Below are positions 1 through 14,200 of a stretch of 64,000 nt of DNA, piece by piece (positions within the stretch are counted from its first letter, which is position 1; each line of letters begins with the position of its first letter). The DNA is from Scortum barcoo. Its lineage: Eukaryota; Chordata; Actinopteri; Centrarchiformes; Terapontidae. Below the pieces are notes generated by a model. That model searched no databases. It saw nothing but the letters and a program-made list of their open reading frames with translations, and had not been told where the DNA came from. The stretch covers positions 5,651,044-5,715,043 of the forward strand of contig CM041550.1 of assembly GCA_023238725.1 (NCBI GenBank), given 5' to 3'. The translations under genes were made by a program, and so were the position numbers.

Positions 1-3000
1 AATCTTCACATTTAAGAGGCCGAAATAGTGTATATTTGGTGACCAAGCTTAATAATTGATTTGATTCTTAATTGATTATTTAAAATAGTTGTTGATTAAT
101 CTTCTGACAGTCAACTAATAGATTAACCAGCTATGTTTCACCAAAGCGCCACTTAACTTACCTTTACCACTGCACACCCTTCTCACACTCCACCACTTCG
201 GTTCTCACACTCTAAAATCAACCCTCCACGGGGGTTTCAATATCCGGGTCACCTGCCCGGTCAGTCACACTATCCGCTGGATCTCCAAGGACCTGCCTGC
301 AAACCACCATGCAGCACCGGACCTCTCTCATTTAGACACGGGGGCTTCCCTGCGGGGCGTCTTTGTACTCAGCAGGCACGGCACCGTGGGACAGGCCGGG
401 CCGGGGGGTTTTATCAGAACCACCTGCCTGCGCGGGTCACCCGTATCTCAAACATCTCTCTTTCCCTCCTGAGGAAGAAGAAAAATAATTTAGACTGTTT
501 CCTGTAGACCCGCATGCCATCGCTGAAGTCTGTTTCTTAGAGTGTGAGAATATGTGTGTGTTTTTTATTTCTTCTCTCCGTGTGTGTGTGCGTGTGTTAC
601 ACATCTCCAAACACATGAAAACTGCAAACATTTAAGCCAGTCTGCTGCTCTCGGATCTGTTTTGGTTTGGTGCTGGTTGAACTAAGGATTAAGATTTGTT
701 TAGATTTGAGTTTAGTATCAAGATTAGATTAAGGGCTGTCTTTAATAGAGGATCCAGATTTAAGTTTGGCATGTGCAGGGTAGAATTATGGTTAAACGTG
801 AAGGCACAAATGTAGTAGAAACTACAGAAAGATCTTTATGAGTAGTGTCTTTATCAGCTGCTGCCAAACACACTGGTTGCTCCATCATGAAAAACGTGTT
901 ATGAAGACATTCATCAGGATATTAAAGTTTCTAAACCAACAAATCAGCTTTTTGTTTTATCTCAGTTTTTGGGAAAATGTGCTGCAGATGATGCACAAGA
1001 AATCCAGAATATTTACACTTAACGTGATGCTGCAACCGTGAGAAGTATTTCATATTTTACTTAAAATCAGCATGTTAAAGCTAGAAAAGTTTAAAAAAGA
1101 CCAAAGAGGATATACAGTGTGTGAGAGATTGTACTACTGTTTTGAATTATTTTTGGCTAAATTGAACAATGTAAGGAGAAAATCATAGTTATGATTGTTA
1201 TTGCTGTTATGAGGCATTGTAGTAGGTTTCCTCAATATAAGTCAGAGTTATGGCATAATGACTGCATCCAATATACCAAAGAGGAGATATACTATTACTC
1301 GTTTTTCTCTTTTTATCTCGCAATTGCGATTTTATGTTTGCCGGCATATATTATGTCATTTTTGCTCAAATTGATGCATGATCCATGGGTGCATGCGAGC
1401 TGTGAATCTTTTTCCAGATCTCCCCTTTTTCTGATCCTCGAACTCGTCTGTCAATCTCAAATCTGTTCTAAATTTACTTTTCCTTGACTGTCCATGTTTC
1501 TTCCATCCAGAGAGGATAAAAAGGAGAATGTGACTAACTGTATGTAGAGAAGAACAAAAGATTTACAGTTGGCTGTGGTTTGATTTTCTTTCCTTTTTTT
1601 GTATTAAATGTATTAGCTGCATTAAGAATATCTGATTTGGACGAGAAACTTTTTTCTTTTTCTTGCTCCCATGTGAGCTCAGTCAGATTTGGGGAGGATT
1701 TTGTGGTTCAATGATCATGTTTGTTGGGTGACAGCATCAACGCCGGCCGAAAGTCTCAATCCAGAATGAAAAAGTCAACATTAACAGGTGACGAGATGAT
1801 GGGAGTCCTCACAGCAAAGTTTAATATGGAGCAAAATGCATTGCATTCTGGTATATTGGGTCACCTCTGGTATGATTTTTTGATAAGTGCCAAAATCTTC
1901 GCCCATTTTGCTATAATTAGACTTTTATTATCAGATTTCAGTGCTAAACAGGCTGTGATTTATGAAGTGAGCTAAAAAAAACAATACTGTTTCTGCTTCT
2001 GTACCACTCAATGACTCAACGTGACAACACTACAGACAAGATTATTATAATTATTATTGTTTGTCTGCAAATAACAATAAGTGCCTCCATCCAACCATCC
2101 ATTATCTGTACTGTTTATTGTTGGAGGTTTGTGGGGGGCTGGAGCCATCATGTTTCTAGTTATTCTTCTTTTCTTTGCCCACGTAGGATGATCTTTATGT
2201 CTGATAGAGGCTTTAATTGTGGCACTACAGAGAAAATCTTGCATTGAAGTGGGAAACTAAGCAAAATATTCTGTCATAGCAACAATGAAAACATAATTTT
2301 GACTACTTTTTTAGTCAATCATGCAATAATTGTCATTAACCAAGAAATTATTAGTATTTTTTGTGATCTCAACATTTCCCAAACTAGCTTTTAATAAAAA
2401 CATGACTCTAAAGCTGTACGACAGGAAGCATAAACCACCGCAGACTCCTTTTCAGTTTTATCTAAAGATCACAAGATTGCGTTGATTTCCTCCTCTCTTA
2501 CCAGCCTTTAATAATAACATTTAAGTCATAATTGTGAGTTACGATATGATATTCGCGGACACATGATAAAACTTATCAGATGGGGTCATTAACTCTTTTA
2601 CAGTCAATGTAAGTTTTTTTTTTTTCCCCCCACTACGATTCAGAAAGTCCAACAACTCGCCTTCAGAGATCTCTTCTTCTGTGACTGTAAAAACACTGGC
2701 CACATCACCAGAGTCTGTATGTTTCTTTTTTTAAGCCTGACATCTGTATCATGACTTTATCAATCCTAAAATAGTTTCAAGATGTTCCTTAGAGGAGGAG
2801 GAGAAAAAAAGGGGGGGGAAAAAAAACAGCGGCCGAAGGTATGTGAAAGCCCTTTGTGAAAGAGCAGTGATTTAGTGTTTCAATACACATGTCAGCCGCA
2901 CTGTAACACCTCAGAAAAGTGGGTCTGCGTCTCCTGTCAGCAATAATTTACTGTGAAGATGAGTCAAACGGAGGAATCTCAAGCACAAGACGGGAATAAA

Positions 3001-4860
3001 CACAAGAGGGCAATAGTTTACTAGGAATTTCTGATCTGATTGGAGCGTCTGATATTAACTCGCACTGTGTCGTATCAAAACCAGACCCTTGGATTAAAGA
3101 AATTAAATCAAGGTTTTACCCTCCTTCTTTTTTTTTTTTGCATATGGCCACTGACCCCCCTCGGCTGGACTCGCATCCAGTAGAGTCCCCGAGAGAGCGA
3201 TTCGGGGTCTATTAAAACGTCTAAAATGTGTTTGGAGGGGAAGATCAATGGCTGAGACAGCGGGTGGGGGGTTATCCAGTCGGCCAGTCGGCCGATGTCA
3301 CTCAGAATCGTTGGATTAGGCATCACAATCGTTGGATTAGGCAGCAGATTCTTCTCATCTCTGTCGCAGGATCTCATTAAAGCATCTCCCCAGTCGTTCT
3401 GGTTTTACAGCGAGGCGGTTAATCAATCAGTGGGATTGTTTGCATATTTTGTTTCTAATGAGAGACGCCACGATGAAAAGGCGGGGAGGGGAGGGAGAGA
3501 GCTCGGCCATTCTTTTCCACTTAAGGTCCTGATGTATAGTTTACCGCGCAAAAAGCAGACCTGCTGCACATTATGTCATACTGAAGCTCTGCGTGGACCC
3601 ATGTGGACTCCTCTTTACAAATACATCTAATTCAACAAGCCCTGAGGTAGATTTGCGGTGAGGGGTGACGGGTTAGGGGGCAGGGTGATTTTTTTTTTTT
3701 TTTTTTTTTTAATGCCGCTGGAACTAGAGAGGGGGGGGGTATATCAGACAAATAATGTGAATAATTATTGGAAATAATGTCCAGATAGATGGAGCGGAGC
3801 CAAATTATGAAATCATGCGCTTCTCTCCGGTACATCGCCCTGCTCATTATTTGAAGTCATGCTTGGAAAAACAGGTGTTTCCAATACTGGGTTGCTGTCT
3901 CCACGGTCCCGCGCCCCCTTCATTTTTCTGATGATGGTTCAGATATGATATTTCATGGCTGGAGCCGGACGCGTGATAGGAAGTGATTGGGGAGAGCCGC
4001 TCAGAAGACATCCGTGTAATGGACGCTGATTGGCCCCCGGCTAAATCCCCGGAGTCTGTGCCTGTGTAACAAGAGGGGGAACCACAAAGCCGGGGTAGTA
4101 ATGATCCCGAGTGCTGCATGTTTTCCCTCTTTTGGAGGTTCACATGATTACAAGGGGATTTCTCTGTCTCTTTAAACAGGTGCCATATTTATGTGCATCA
4201 CACACAACAGCAGTGCAGCTGAGTGCAGTTGGCACAAGAGCTTTATTCTTCATATTCCTCATAATAAACAGAACCAGCAGGGATCAAATTTGTCTTTTTT
4301 GGGTTTTTTCCCCCTTTCTTCCAGTTTGGTTTATGATCGATGCATTGCGTCAGCGTTTGAAGCTCGTTGCCTGTGATGTGGTGCAGAGCAGATGTGTGTG
4401 TTTTATAAGCAGGGAACACTCTTGTGTGATTAATAATCGTGTCGTTCATTGTTACTGCAGCCCGACGGCTGCGACTGACTGATAAGTCAACTCCAATAGT
4501 TACAATCTCAAACTCCATTCAAAGGGCATGCTTTTAAAAACAATCATTTATCATTTCCAGTAGTTAAACAGTAAATAGCTGTGAAATATAGAACATGCAG
4601 GATCATTATATTGTTGATTACCTCCTGTAAACACTGTAATTTGTTTTGCTTGTGTGGTCCAAATTATTTTTATGACTTCTGTTACTCTTAGTTTTGGGGA
4701 AAACGTCTTCATATCGTATAACTAATAAAGTCCACCCTCCCCCGACTCTGTTGAGTTGGAAAACACAGTTTGCTCTCTTTTTTTGCATAAGTATCTTAAA
4801 TATGAGATTTATTATGACTTGCTGCCAATGAAGAGGAAAAAAGATCAAAACCATTTACAT
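1..4860. other. intergenic DNA downstream of tbx15
   Basis: No gene is recognisable on either strand. AT-rich DNA with short homopolymer runs dominates. A less repetitive block at about 3,100-4,170 carries a 17-bp direct repeat with paired homeodomain-type sites. Confidence 0.75.
3306..3343 (-). promoter_or_regulatory. paired TAATCC sites in a 17-bp direct repeat
   Basis: AATCGTTGGATTAGGCA occurs at 3,306-3,322 and exactly again at 3,327-3,343, an offset of 21 bp. Each copy has TAATCC on the minus strand, the core bound by K50 homeodomains such as Otx, Pitx and Gsc. It lies in a low-repeat block downstream of tbx15. Confidence 0.4.
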
Positions 4861-4871
4861 GAATTGAAACG

Positions 4872-4877
4872 TTTATT
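4872..4877 (-). other. candidate tbx15 polyadenylation signal AATAAA
   Basis: AATAAA on the minus strand, about 1,145 bases after the tbx15 stop codon. It is the only canonical hexamer noticed between the stop and the AT-rich intergenic DNA; two ATTAAA variants lie closer to the stop. Confidence 0.4.
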
Positions 4878-6022
4878 GAGCTTTTTACGTGCTTGGCACC
4901 TGTATTTACATTTTTTTAAAATGCCTCAAAAAAAGAATTCCTTTCCTATTTCCCTTTTTTCACACATTTTTTTTTAATAACAGATTGGCCTGTAAAATTG
5001 TTATATTGCTCAGCACTTAAATACACATCTCTACAACACACCAAAACATACTTTAATTACAATGTTTCGCTATTGCTTCTTTTATAACTTTTCACACAAC
5101 AACTTAAGCTTATGTTATTGATTGCATTCGCCATCTTTTATATATATGCCTAAAAACATAATCCACTCAAAAATAGTGAAGCCATTCCAGTCTGTGAGGA
5201 TACCGGGAAGATGAAGTTGTGTGATGGAGTCCTGAACTCTCAGTGTTCAGGACGAGGACAGAGCCAACCCGTCCTGCAGTTCTTTGTCTTACTATGTGTT
5301 GTATTCACCCTGTTTGGCGCATCAACTGGCCGCCGCAGGGTCCGGATAATTCGTCTCCTGCATGTATGTGGAGCAGTGAGTCCAGTTGTCCCTTTCATTC
5401 CAGCCAAAAAAAACCTCAGACCATGACAGCGAACCGCCGACTCCCTGACATTTCTAAAACGATATGGCACAAGTGCTGCGTGAAGTAAAAACTTCTGGAT
5501 CACAGTGAAGGTTATTTGGTTACTTGACGTCATGACCGGATGGCCTTTGAGTCCCAAAAACAAACAAAAAAAAAAAAAATCAAATCAAATCAAAAATCAA
5601 GAATGAGTCACTTGAAAAGAGTGTTGCTACTATTGCACCGTAACAGCTTCACAACTGATAATCCCGTCTGAACAGAGGCTCCTACCTCTCCTTCGTTTTA
5701 CAATCTGAGTTTGTCGTCAGAAACCGTGAGAGAGTCAGGTCGCTGTCCCAATTTTCACTTCAGTATTTAATTAATACAAAGATAATTAAATAATAGTTTT
5801 GACTCCCTCCCTCCCTATAATGCTTCGTAAGTGGTGGAGTGTCTTTTAAAAAGAAAAACATGACATCCTTCTGTGAAAGGTTTGTTTCGTACTGCGGTAC
5901 ATTAACACTTCATGTAAAAATGCCGGCTCAAAATCAACACCAAAACCGGCTTCATAGATTAGAAATTAGCTTTTCTGAAAGACTTCAGAAACGTGGAGGA
6001 CTGTGAGGTTCGATCCCGGTTT
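4872..6022 (-). other. tbx15: tbx15 3' UTR (inferred extent)
   Basis: Non-coding DNA after the tbx15 stop. Candidate minus-strand poly(A) signals are ATTAAA at 5771-5766, ATTAAA at 5057-5052 and AATAAA at 4877-4872. The last is the canonical hexamer and is taken here as the distal end, giving a UTR of about 1.15 kb. Which site is used cannot be told from sequence. Confidence 0.45.
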
Positions 6023-6855
6023 CTACACCATGTGCATGGACATCTGAGAGGAGGAGCCGTACTGACGTCCGTCACAGGAGCCGCTGCCCTGCTGGCCGCT
6101 GCTGGTGTTGCCGATCATGTGCATAGTGTCCATGCTTCCGTTGGACAGGTACTGGCGCTCAGCGAAGGCCCCGGCGGGAGACGAGGAACACAGCAAACCT
6201 CCCTGGGGTTTCTCCGGGCTGGCAGCCAAGCGGGGAGAGGTGGGGAAGTTGTATCCGTACAGGTTGTAAGGGTTGTGCAGGGAGAAGGCGTTGTAGGAGC
6301 CCTGCTGCACGTGGTGGTGGCTCCCGCTGAACATGTGGGCGGAGGAAGGGGAGGATCCTGATGAAGAGGACGAGGCTGAGCCGGAGCTGCCGCCGGCCTG
6401 CATCACGTACTGAAGCTGTGAGGCCGGGAAGGAGCTGAGCTGACCGCTGTAGGCGTCCATCTTGCCTCCGGTGCCGCTGCCACTCCCGCCGCCGGTCAGG
6501 GAGGCGTGAGCGCCGCCCTGCATGCCGGCAGCAATCAAGGAGGAAGTCCTCTGTGGCAGGAAGGATTCAGAGGGCTGAGCAGAGGCCACAGCGCTCCCCG
6601 CGGCCTGGAGGCGTCCGTAGGAACTGTCGGCCAGGCCGCCGTAGCCCTGCAGGGCCGCCATGTTGCTGCGAGCGCAGGCCGGGTACTCGGACAGGCCAAG
6701 GTTGCAGAGCTGACTTTCCCTGCAGCCCACATTGAAGGTGTTCGGGGAGAGGTGGAAGGTCGGAGGGGAGCAGGAGGGCGACAGGAGGTGTGCCGCACCG
6801 GAGGGGGACGGGGTTCCCGTGCTGGAGGTGGTGGGAGAAGTGCCTGTGCTTCCAC
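6023..6855 (-). CDS. tbx15: tbx15 coding exon 8 (C-terminal domain and stop)
   Basis: Encodes residues 334-610. It starts GGSTGTSPTTSSTGTPSPSG after acceptor TTTCCAG and ends SQMSMHMV at TAG (6025-6023). Conserved Tbx15 blocks include SPSCSPPTFHLSPNTFNVGC, YNAFSLHNPYNLYGYNFPTS and PRLAASPEK. Between them sit low-complexity runs not matched in my memory of the human protein: a Gly/Ser block (GGGSGSGTGGK) and a Ser run (SGSASSSSSGSSPSS). GC content is much higher than in the flanking introns. Confidence 0.96.
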
Positions 6856-8183
6856 CTGGAAAAGCACACAAACACAGAGAGAATGAAATGTTAGAGTTTG
6901 AGTACTGAGCATATTTTTGAAGTAACTAAGTTATTAAAATAAGCAATAAACAAAGGAGAACCATGTGTGTGAGTGAATGTAAGTGATATGATCCACCTCT
7001 TTTTTCTTTATTCATTCCACATAAAGTAGCAAAGAAAACTGGTTTGGTTTGGCTGCTGTACTTTAACATATGTCGACAAACCCTTTGAAAGTTTCAGATG
7101 ATGGGAAAGTGACATGAATCCCTGCCTGACCTCCCTGTGGAGGGTTGATAGAAACAAACAGGATTTCTCTGTGGAGAGGTGTTATGCCAGACCTCCACAG
7201 CGTTTCTACTTTGCAGCAGTGATGGAGAAATGTCTTCCACGACTGGTTGGAAAGTATAAATGTTCCTTTTTCTAAATATAACCAAATTCTTCATCATCTT
7301 GATGTATCTTCTGTGTTTGAGCTTGCAGCAGTAATCGGCAACTCCCAGCAATCCCCATGCAGTAAGATGAATAAAGAAAGCAGTAAACTACATTATGAAT
7401 CCACCTGTCACCAATTTAATATACAACCTTTTTGATCCACGTGGACTTTTTCAAACTCGTACCTTCAGACTAATTGCAGGACTCTTTGAAACTGCTGGAT
7501 AAGAGATCATGGACCATATTGTGAAATATATTACTGGTATGTGGCGATAAATATGGATTCAGTTTTGAGCATGTCTGGTCGCCCCACATTCCCAGTCCTC
7601 TCTTCTATAAAAAGCCACTGACTCTGAGTTTAGAAATGTACTGTACTTATTCAGCTGAAGGGAGCAAAGAGGAGAATATATATATGCTCTATATATGCGG
7701 TATATATCAAAGAAAAAAAAACAATGTTGGCACAAATTGGATGCACTAAGTCAAGCTTTTCAGAGTGAAATGATAGCTGTGGGATATCAATCACATATTT
7801 CTCTATTAATGAGAATTTGGCCGGGGTTCATCTTGCTGTTGGAGAAATTCAGTTTGAACCCAGAACGAGGAGGAGGAGGCATAACTAAATAATCCAGGAC
7901 GCTCTTGGCTGGCGTTCTGATTTTGCACCATATGCCTTCGATAATATCGCTGCAGCGCTCGAGAAGATGTCGGGGGGTGGAGGGGAATTACAGAAAAAGT
8001 AGAGAGAGAGAGAGAGAGCAAGGTAGAAATAAATGAGCAAAAAGAGAGAAAGGAAGAGAGCACGAGAGTTTGGTGATGTCATGTTTTCCTCTGCTTAGAA
8101 GGGCTCGAGGTGCTTCAGTGCCGAGGGGAAATAGTTGATTTCTTGAAAAGGGAAAAGGGTGTCTGGTGCCATAAAGGGTAAAA

Positions 8184-8243
<60 letters not shown>

Positions 8244-11200
8244 TGCAGTCAACACACACTGCACACACACACCACACACACCAGTGTCCTCTCACCACTA
8301 CACAGTGTCACTCAGTCCTCTCAGGGTGACACAGGGTTCACTGGCGGTGCAAGGACTTTGATTAAATCCTAATCACTTTGGAGGAGTTCAAAGATAACAA
8401 ACACATGTCCGCCTACGCAGACAAAATACGGAGTGTCACGTCATGCCGACCTCCAGAGGTAACCAAGATCAGGCCGGTGAGGCAAACAGAGTCCCTTTTT
8501 ACTGCGGCGCGACCCATGATATGAGCCATGACTAAGACCTTGTGCCGGCACTGGAGCCCGGACAAAGGGAGGCCGCCCCGACTGACGCTGACTCGTGTCG
8601 CGGAGCCGTCCAAGAGCCACGGGGTTTGTTTAACGATTTTTTTATTTTCAAGGGCTGCGCGTGATGTGAAAAGTTCAGCAGACGCCGGCCGACCTGCCAG
8701 AGGAGCAGCGTATGGCCAAGCTCAAATGAAGGACAACCATAGCTGATGCAGCGAGCGGTGATATACGCAGGGAAAAAATGTGGAGGGAGAGTTCAGGTTG
8801 GGACAGCGCACGCTCCAAGGTCATGGTAATTACAGCGCAGCGCTCTCAGTTTTGGAGATGGTTGACACGTTTGCATCAAAGCTAATAAAACGTTACCAAA
8901 GAGGCTTATTTCCAACAGTGGCACGATGTTATGCGATACCACGGCGGTTCTCAACATGGTTTCTAAGGATTCAGATCAAATGAAATATTGAGGAACGGAC
9001 TTTCAGTTTATATAAATTTTTTTATGTCTTGAATGGACGGTGGTACAACTCAAGAGTGCAGATTCTCCCGTATGAGTTTTTTTGGGGGGATGTAATGAGT
9101 CTGTTTGAGGAGAAAAGGTCAGAAAAGTTGTGTACTTTCAGGTGTTTGCTGTACGTCTGGTAAAATGCACCATGAGAAGGCATTTAAACATGAACAAATG
9201 CTGTTAGCAATGATCCTTGCATACATGGAATTATTTATTTTGTTTGCCACCATAAATAGGTGTCGTCACATGGAGGACTGCCACAAATTTGCGCCAACCT
9301 TCAACAATAATATCAAGTAAAAATCCATCAAAGTGCAGTCACAGAGACCAGTTTCTCCTTTGTAGATAAACTTGGAAAAAATATGTTTCTTTTACTATTC
9401 TCTCTAAATCTCTATATTCATATCTTCTGTTCAAATCAAATGATCTCCCAGAATTGAAATTAGAAGTAGTATTTCTGAAAGTTTCAAGTGCTGTTTTCTC
9501 CCACAGAAAGTAAATGTGTATTCACCCACCTTGCTGCTTCTGCATGTGGGTGAAGTCTTCAAATGTGAGAGTCCTCACAGGAGGTCTCCAGAAAGCGTAG
9601 GTCTCCATGATCGCCTCCAGGCCGGTCCTGTCAGAGAGACAACAGGGAAGTAGAACAATTTGATTGATTTTTAGATTTTATTGCTCGTCTACGCAGTCAG
9701 GCTTCAGCTTATATCGATGATCTGCTGACTCCCTACAAGCCTGATCCTTGTTTGTGTGGGCAGATGAGACACTACTCCAAAACCTCGCCTTACCACAGAC
9801 GATCTGATCTGATTTACTGCGTTATTTTTTTATTATCATCTCATTTTGGCACTTATTTATTTCTTTGTCTTCTGTTATCTTTGATTTATTTTTCACTTGA
9901 ATATTTGCAGACATGAAAACTAAAAGATTACCTAAGAACAGTAAAAAAAAACCAACATTAGTTTGGAGCATACATTCACATTTTCACATAAACTTTGCAA
10001 CATTTTGGACAAAGTGCCATATACATTAAAGCTATTTTTACATTGAATAGTCATTTAATACAATATATGAGTAATGCATAAGTGTTTGTTTAGATGACTG
10101 GAAAAGGAAAGAGAGATGTTAGCGAGTGAGGTCAAAGATTTCCTTGTAGGAGGACTGAAATGATGAGTTGAATAGAGAAGGGGAAGTGATATTTCAGTGA
10201 ATATTTGAGAGAGAGACATTGGTTGTAAATGAGCCAGACTCAATGAGAGAGTGTCAGAAAGAGAGACAGACAGAGGGAGGGCAAGTGAGCGAGGGAGGGA
10301 GAAACTGGAGTCCTGCTCGAAGGAAACTGGAGCCATTAAAAAAGGAGCTGGTTTTTACTGTGCACATAAATCTGGGTGACGTTTCATCTTGAATCTGTAC
10401 ACGGTTCTCCTTCCTGCTTGATTTACTTCCCCGCGCGGCGCTCGGCCCCTGTCCCAGGGAAACCAGCGCCCGTCACTGCGCACTGTGTTATTTCAGGGCC
10501 ACTAACTCCCTGGCCGTGGCAGCTCGTTAGTGCGCCATGCTAATCGACCGGGCGCTCGCCATCACTGCACTCATTCATACGGCCACACTGCTGCGGGACC
10601 AAAACCCAACAAATGAGCTGTATCCCTCCGCTGGGCCGTAAAGCCCGGTCACCAGACACAACTGACGACACCGCCATAACCTGGGAGGGTCCTGCATTAA
10701 GACGCCATTATGAAAGTCAGAAAAAGGAAAACACGCCGGTGCTTAATTTTGAGAATTAGCAGCGCAGGTTTGCCCTTTCTATTAATTTTGAATTTCCCCT
10801 CAATGTGGAATTAGTTGGTAAAGTTCCACAGCAAACAGGCCGCGTTCACGCCGCAGTCACTTCACGGCTAAAACTCAAAGACTTTCTTTTTTTTTTATTT
10901 GACTGTTAACGTCTCTCATATCCCATGCTAATATAAAGTGAGTAATGTTTAAAAGACGCGCGTGGCAGAGCAACGAAAACAGAAGATGTCACGCCTGTTT
11001 TTATGTTTGCAGCTTCTTGATTCCAACACTTTTAATTACAGCTGCTGCTTCCTGTTTTGCATCTTGGCTGAACTGAAAGGGCATTTCAAGAAAATCCAGG
11101 TTTTTAATTATAGGATGATAAAGTTTATTGGAGTTGTTTCAAGGTAATCTATCATGATTTTTCTTTTAGTATGTACATGAATGTATTATTTAGTTGAATA

Positions 11201-14200
11201 GATTAAATGCTATAAATTTAAATAACAATATTTCTGCTACTTGAAGGTGACTTTTTGCTGCGTCTGGCATCAGCCAAATGCACTATTGTGACAAGATGAT
11301 CACAGGTTAATAACTAGATGCATTTGTTATCATGGCAGTATGATTTCTTCTTTCCTAAGATTTGACCTTTGACCTTTTTGGTCCCAGCCAACATGTTCAT
11401 CATTACAATTGATGTTGGGCAACAAGCATTTTGTCAAACCCACCAAAACTGCACATTAGTCGAGAAACAAAGATTTCTAAAAATGTTAGATATGTTGGTA
11501 TGCTACAGGAAAACATAAATGCGATAATTCAGCACACAATGCAGATACAGACTGAATGTGAAGCTGTCAGACGGGGAGGAAAAACTGTTTCATCAAACTA
11601 TTAACCTAAAAAACACCATTAAATACCCCGGCATGTAATTTTCCACCCTCGGCCACAGCTCTTGGCTCCCGTCTGTTCACATATCTTCATGTGTCACGCA
11701 ATTATCCTATCAATTTATAATTGTTTGGCTTGTAATATTTTAGCGGCATACACAATGAGTATTTGTGACCTGGCAGAGTCCAGCAGAAAAGTGACAGATG
11801 AGGGAAAAGACTCGAGAAATACACACCACTCGCTCATCTATCCTAAACGCGTAAATCCCACCCTCCCCTCCAAACTGTCTGGACACTGAGGAGTTTTCCA
11901 CAGCTTCAATCACATTGAAATATTGTGTGTGTGAGCTGGAGGAGGCAGGATCAATTTGACACAGCGAGCAAATGCCACTCGCGCCCATCAGATGTAAAAT
12001 GAAAAGACGAATGTTGGTGTAACTGCACCACATTTACTTGGAGATTTAACCTTTATTAACCCAACAAGCTGCACCTGACACTGATGCTACACAGAGTTAT
12101 GTTGCTTTTATTTATTGTAAATTTTAAGTCTTAAATGTCTCTTTCAGTCCCTTTTCTGCTTTGTTTTTAATGCTCCTACTTTTCGGCCAATTTTTCTTTG
12201 TGCGTGCTCGACAGATTCCTTTATCCAGAGTGACTCGCAGGATGTGACCAATTAAACTCTTAAATCAACATAGTTATGCAGAAGCGGCAGAGTGAAGGTC
12301 AGAGGTCAGAGCTGCAGCTGATCAGAGATAAAAAAAAGGCAGCTCCAAACACGAAGCGTGAAAATCAGAATGACTGAAAAAGAGTTTTTTAAGGTGACGG
12401 AAGCCAAGATCTCACTGTGAGGCTTTAAATCTGAGCGAAGCAAATCCCAACAGGACCGAAAGGGGAGGAATAACGAGCAGTACGTGAGGATAAATTCATT
12501 CTCTCTCTCTCTCTCTCTCACCGGACAAATATCTCATTCTCTGTTATCTTTTCATCTGTAGCTTTTCTGCAATGAAATTCTAATGCCAGCTCATAAATCA
12601 AACGGTCTATTGTTTGAAAAACGAAAAAAGATGTCTCAAATATCTGTGTGCCATTAATGCAGACCAGATGAAGGGGGCTGCTTTCATGTGCGGAGCGGTC
12701 TGGTGGTTCGGTACGGCCCCCTTTCTCCTTCCTCCTCTCCTCCACAAATGTTATATATGATAATTCAGGGAGAGAGAGAGACGAATAAAGAGAAAGGACA
12801 GTTAGAGAGAGAGAGGAAGGAAAGGAAGAGGGTGAGGAGGAAGCTTGATGAAATGGAGGGGGCCGCGACGGACACCTTTATTCATGTCATTAGCTGGCTT
12901 TAAAAAGGTGTGTGATGATCAGAAACATGATTTATGTCTCTCCGGTGTCATCATCGTCACACCGGCCGTGACAGCTGATGAAACAGCTGACAGAGCGACG
13001 AAAGCGGACGAGTGTGTGCTGTTTGTTTTCTGTGACCATCAAAATATGTGGCAGCCAAGTGCAACACCCTGTCAGTCTCTGTATGCATGGTGTGTGTGTG
13101 TGTGTGTGCAAGTGTGTGTGTGTGTGTGCTGTGCATGTGTGTGCGTGTGTGTGTGCGTGTGTGTGTGCGCGTGTGTGTGCGTGTGTGCGTGTGTGTGCAT
13201 GCTCTGCCCATTTTTGTCATGTTTTTGAGTGTATGACATGAAGAGAAGGGGGCTAATATTTAAACATATATTTCAGCATCCTATTCAGGTCTCATAATGA
13301 CTGATTCATAAGGTGTGTGTGTGTGTGTGTGAATGTGGAATAAAAAAAAAATATTAAAAAAAACACCACCAAGACTTCAGACAGTGTTAATAACCCCGAA
13401 AGCACGGGTGGGTGACTTGCAGGTCAAAAGATGTCTAGACGTCTAGCTTGTAGTGGAGCTTAATTTGCCTGAAAAGACGGGTTAACATGCAGCTTTGTTT
13501 CAGGAGCATTTTAATGGCTGCGTTTCTGTCTGTAGCAGGTCCTAACTACGTGTTGAAATGTTTATAGTTTTATGTGACCAGACATCTAAAAGCACAAAAT
13601 TCGCCATTCTTAATCTAGAAGGGAGGGATAATTGAACCACAGCGCAAATTAATAATTCATCTCAAATTCATCAACTAAGCACAAACTCTGAGCTCCGTGA
13701 AAAGCTCACTGTAGATGTTGCAGACACAGAAAGTGTAATAACATTGGCTAATAATTTACATTTAAGATAAAAGATAAACGTGTATTTTGGTATTGGTAAG
13801 TGTATTTTAGGGGTGTTTTGACCTGCATATTGTCAAAATTTTAACTACGAGTTGGGGCTACAGATCAACCGTGTAGAGATAACTGAGTGGAGCTGCTTGT
13901 ATTTTCTCTCCTACAAGTTTCTGATGCTGTGAAACAAAATTAAAGTTAACTTCAAACCTTCTGCTGGCTGCAATCGTCACCAAACTAAACAACATAAACA
14001 TGATTACTTTAGGGTGTTTAATCGGGGTCTGATAATGTTCAACACATCTGCCCGGTGATGTGGAGCTTTGACAGTGTTTTTGCACGTGTCACAAGATGAT
14101 TGAGACGATGATAGAAATAAAAAAAAAAAAAAAAAAAGAGATAAGCTGTAAAAGTGACCCGGTCCATCAATGACACTCTGTGTGTGTCTGTGCTGCAGAT

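Noticed and set aside
5993..6886. Plus-strand and alternative-frame open frames across tbx15 exon 8
   Set aside because: Shadows of the conserved tbx15 exon; composition reflects GC-rich third positions.
8186..8298. Cys/Val-rich frames across CA/GT repeats
   Set aside because: Translation artefacts of dinucleotide repeats; the same applies at 13,091-13,198 and 24,307-24,370.
13433..13444. 12-bp palindrome CTAGACGTCTAG
   Set aside because: Short palindromes of this size are expected by chance and no neighbouring structure supports it.
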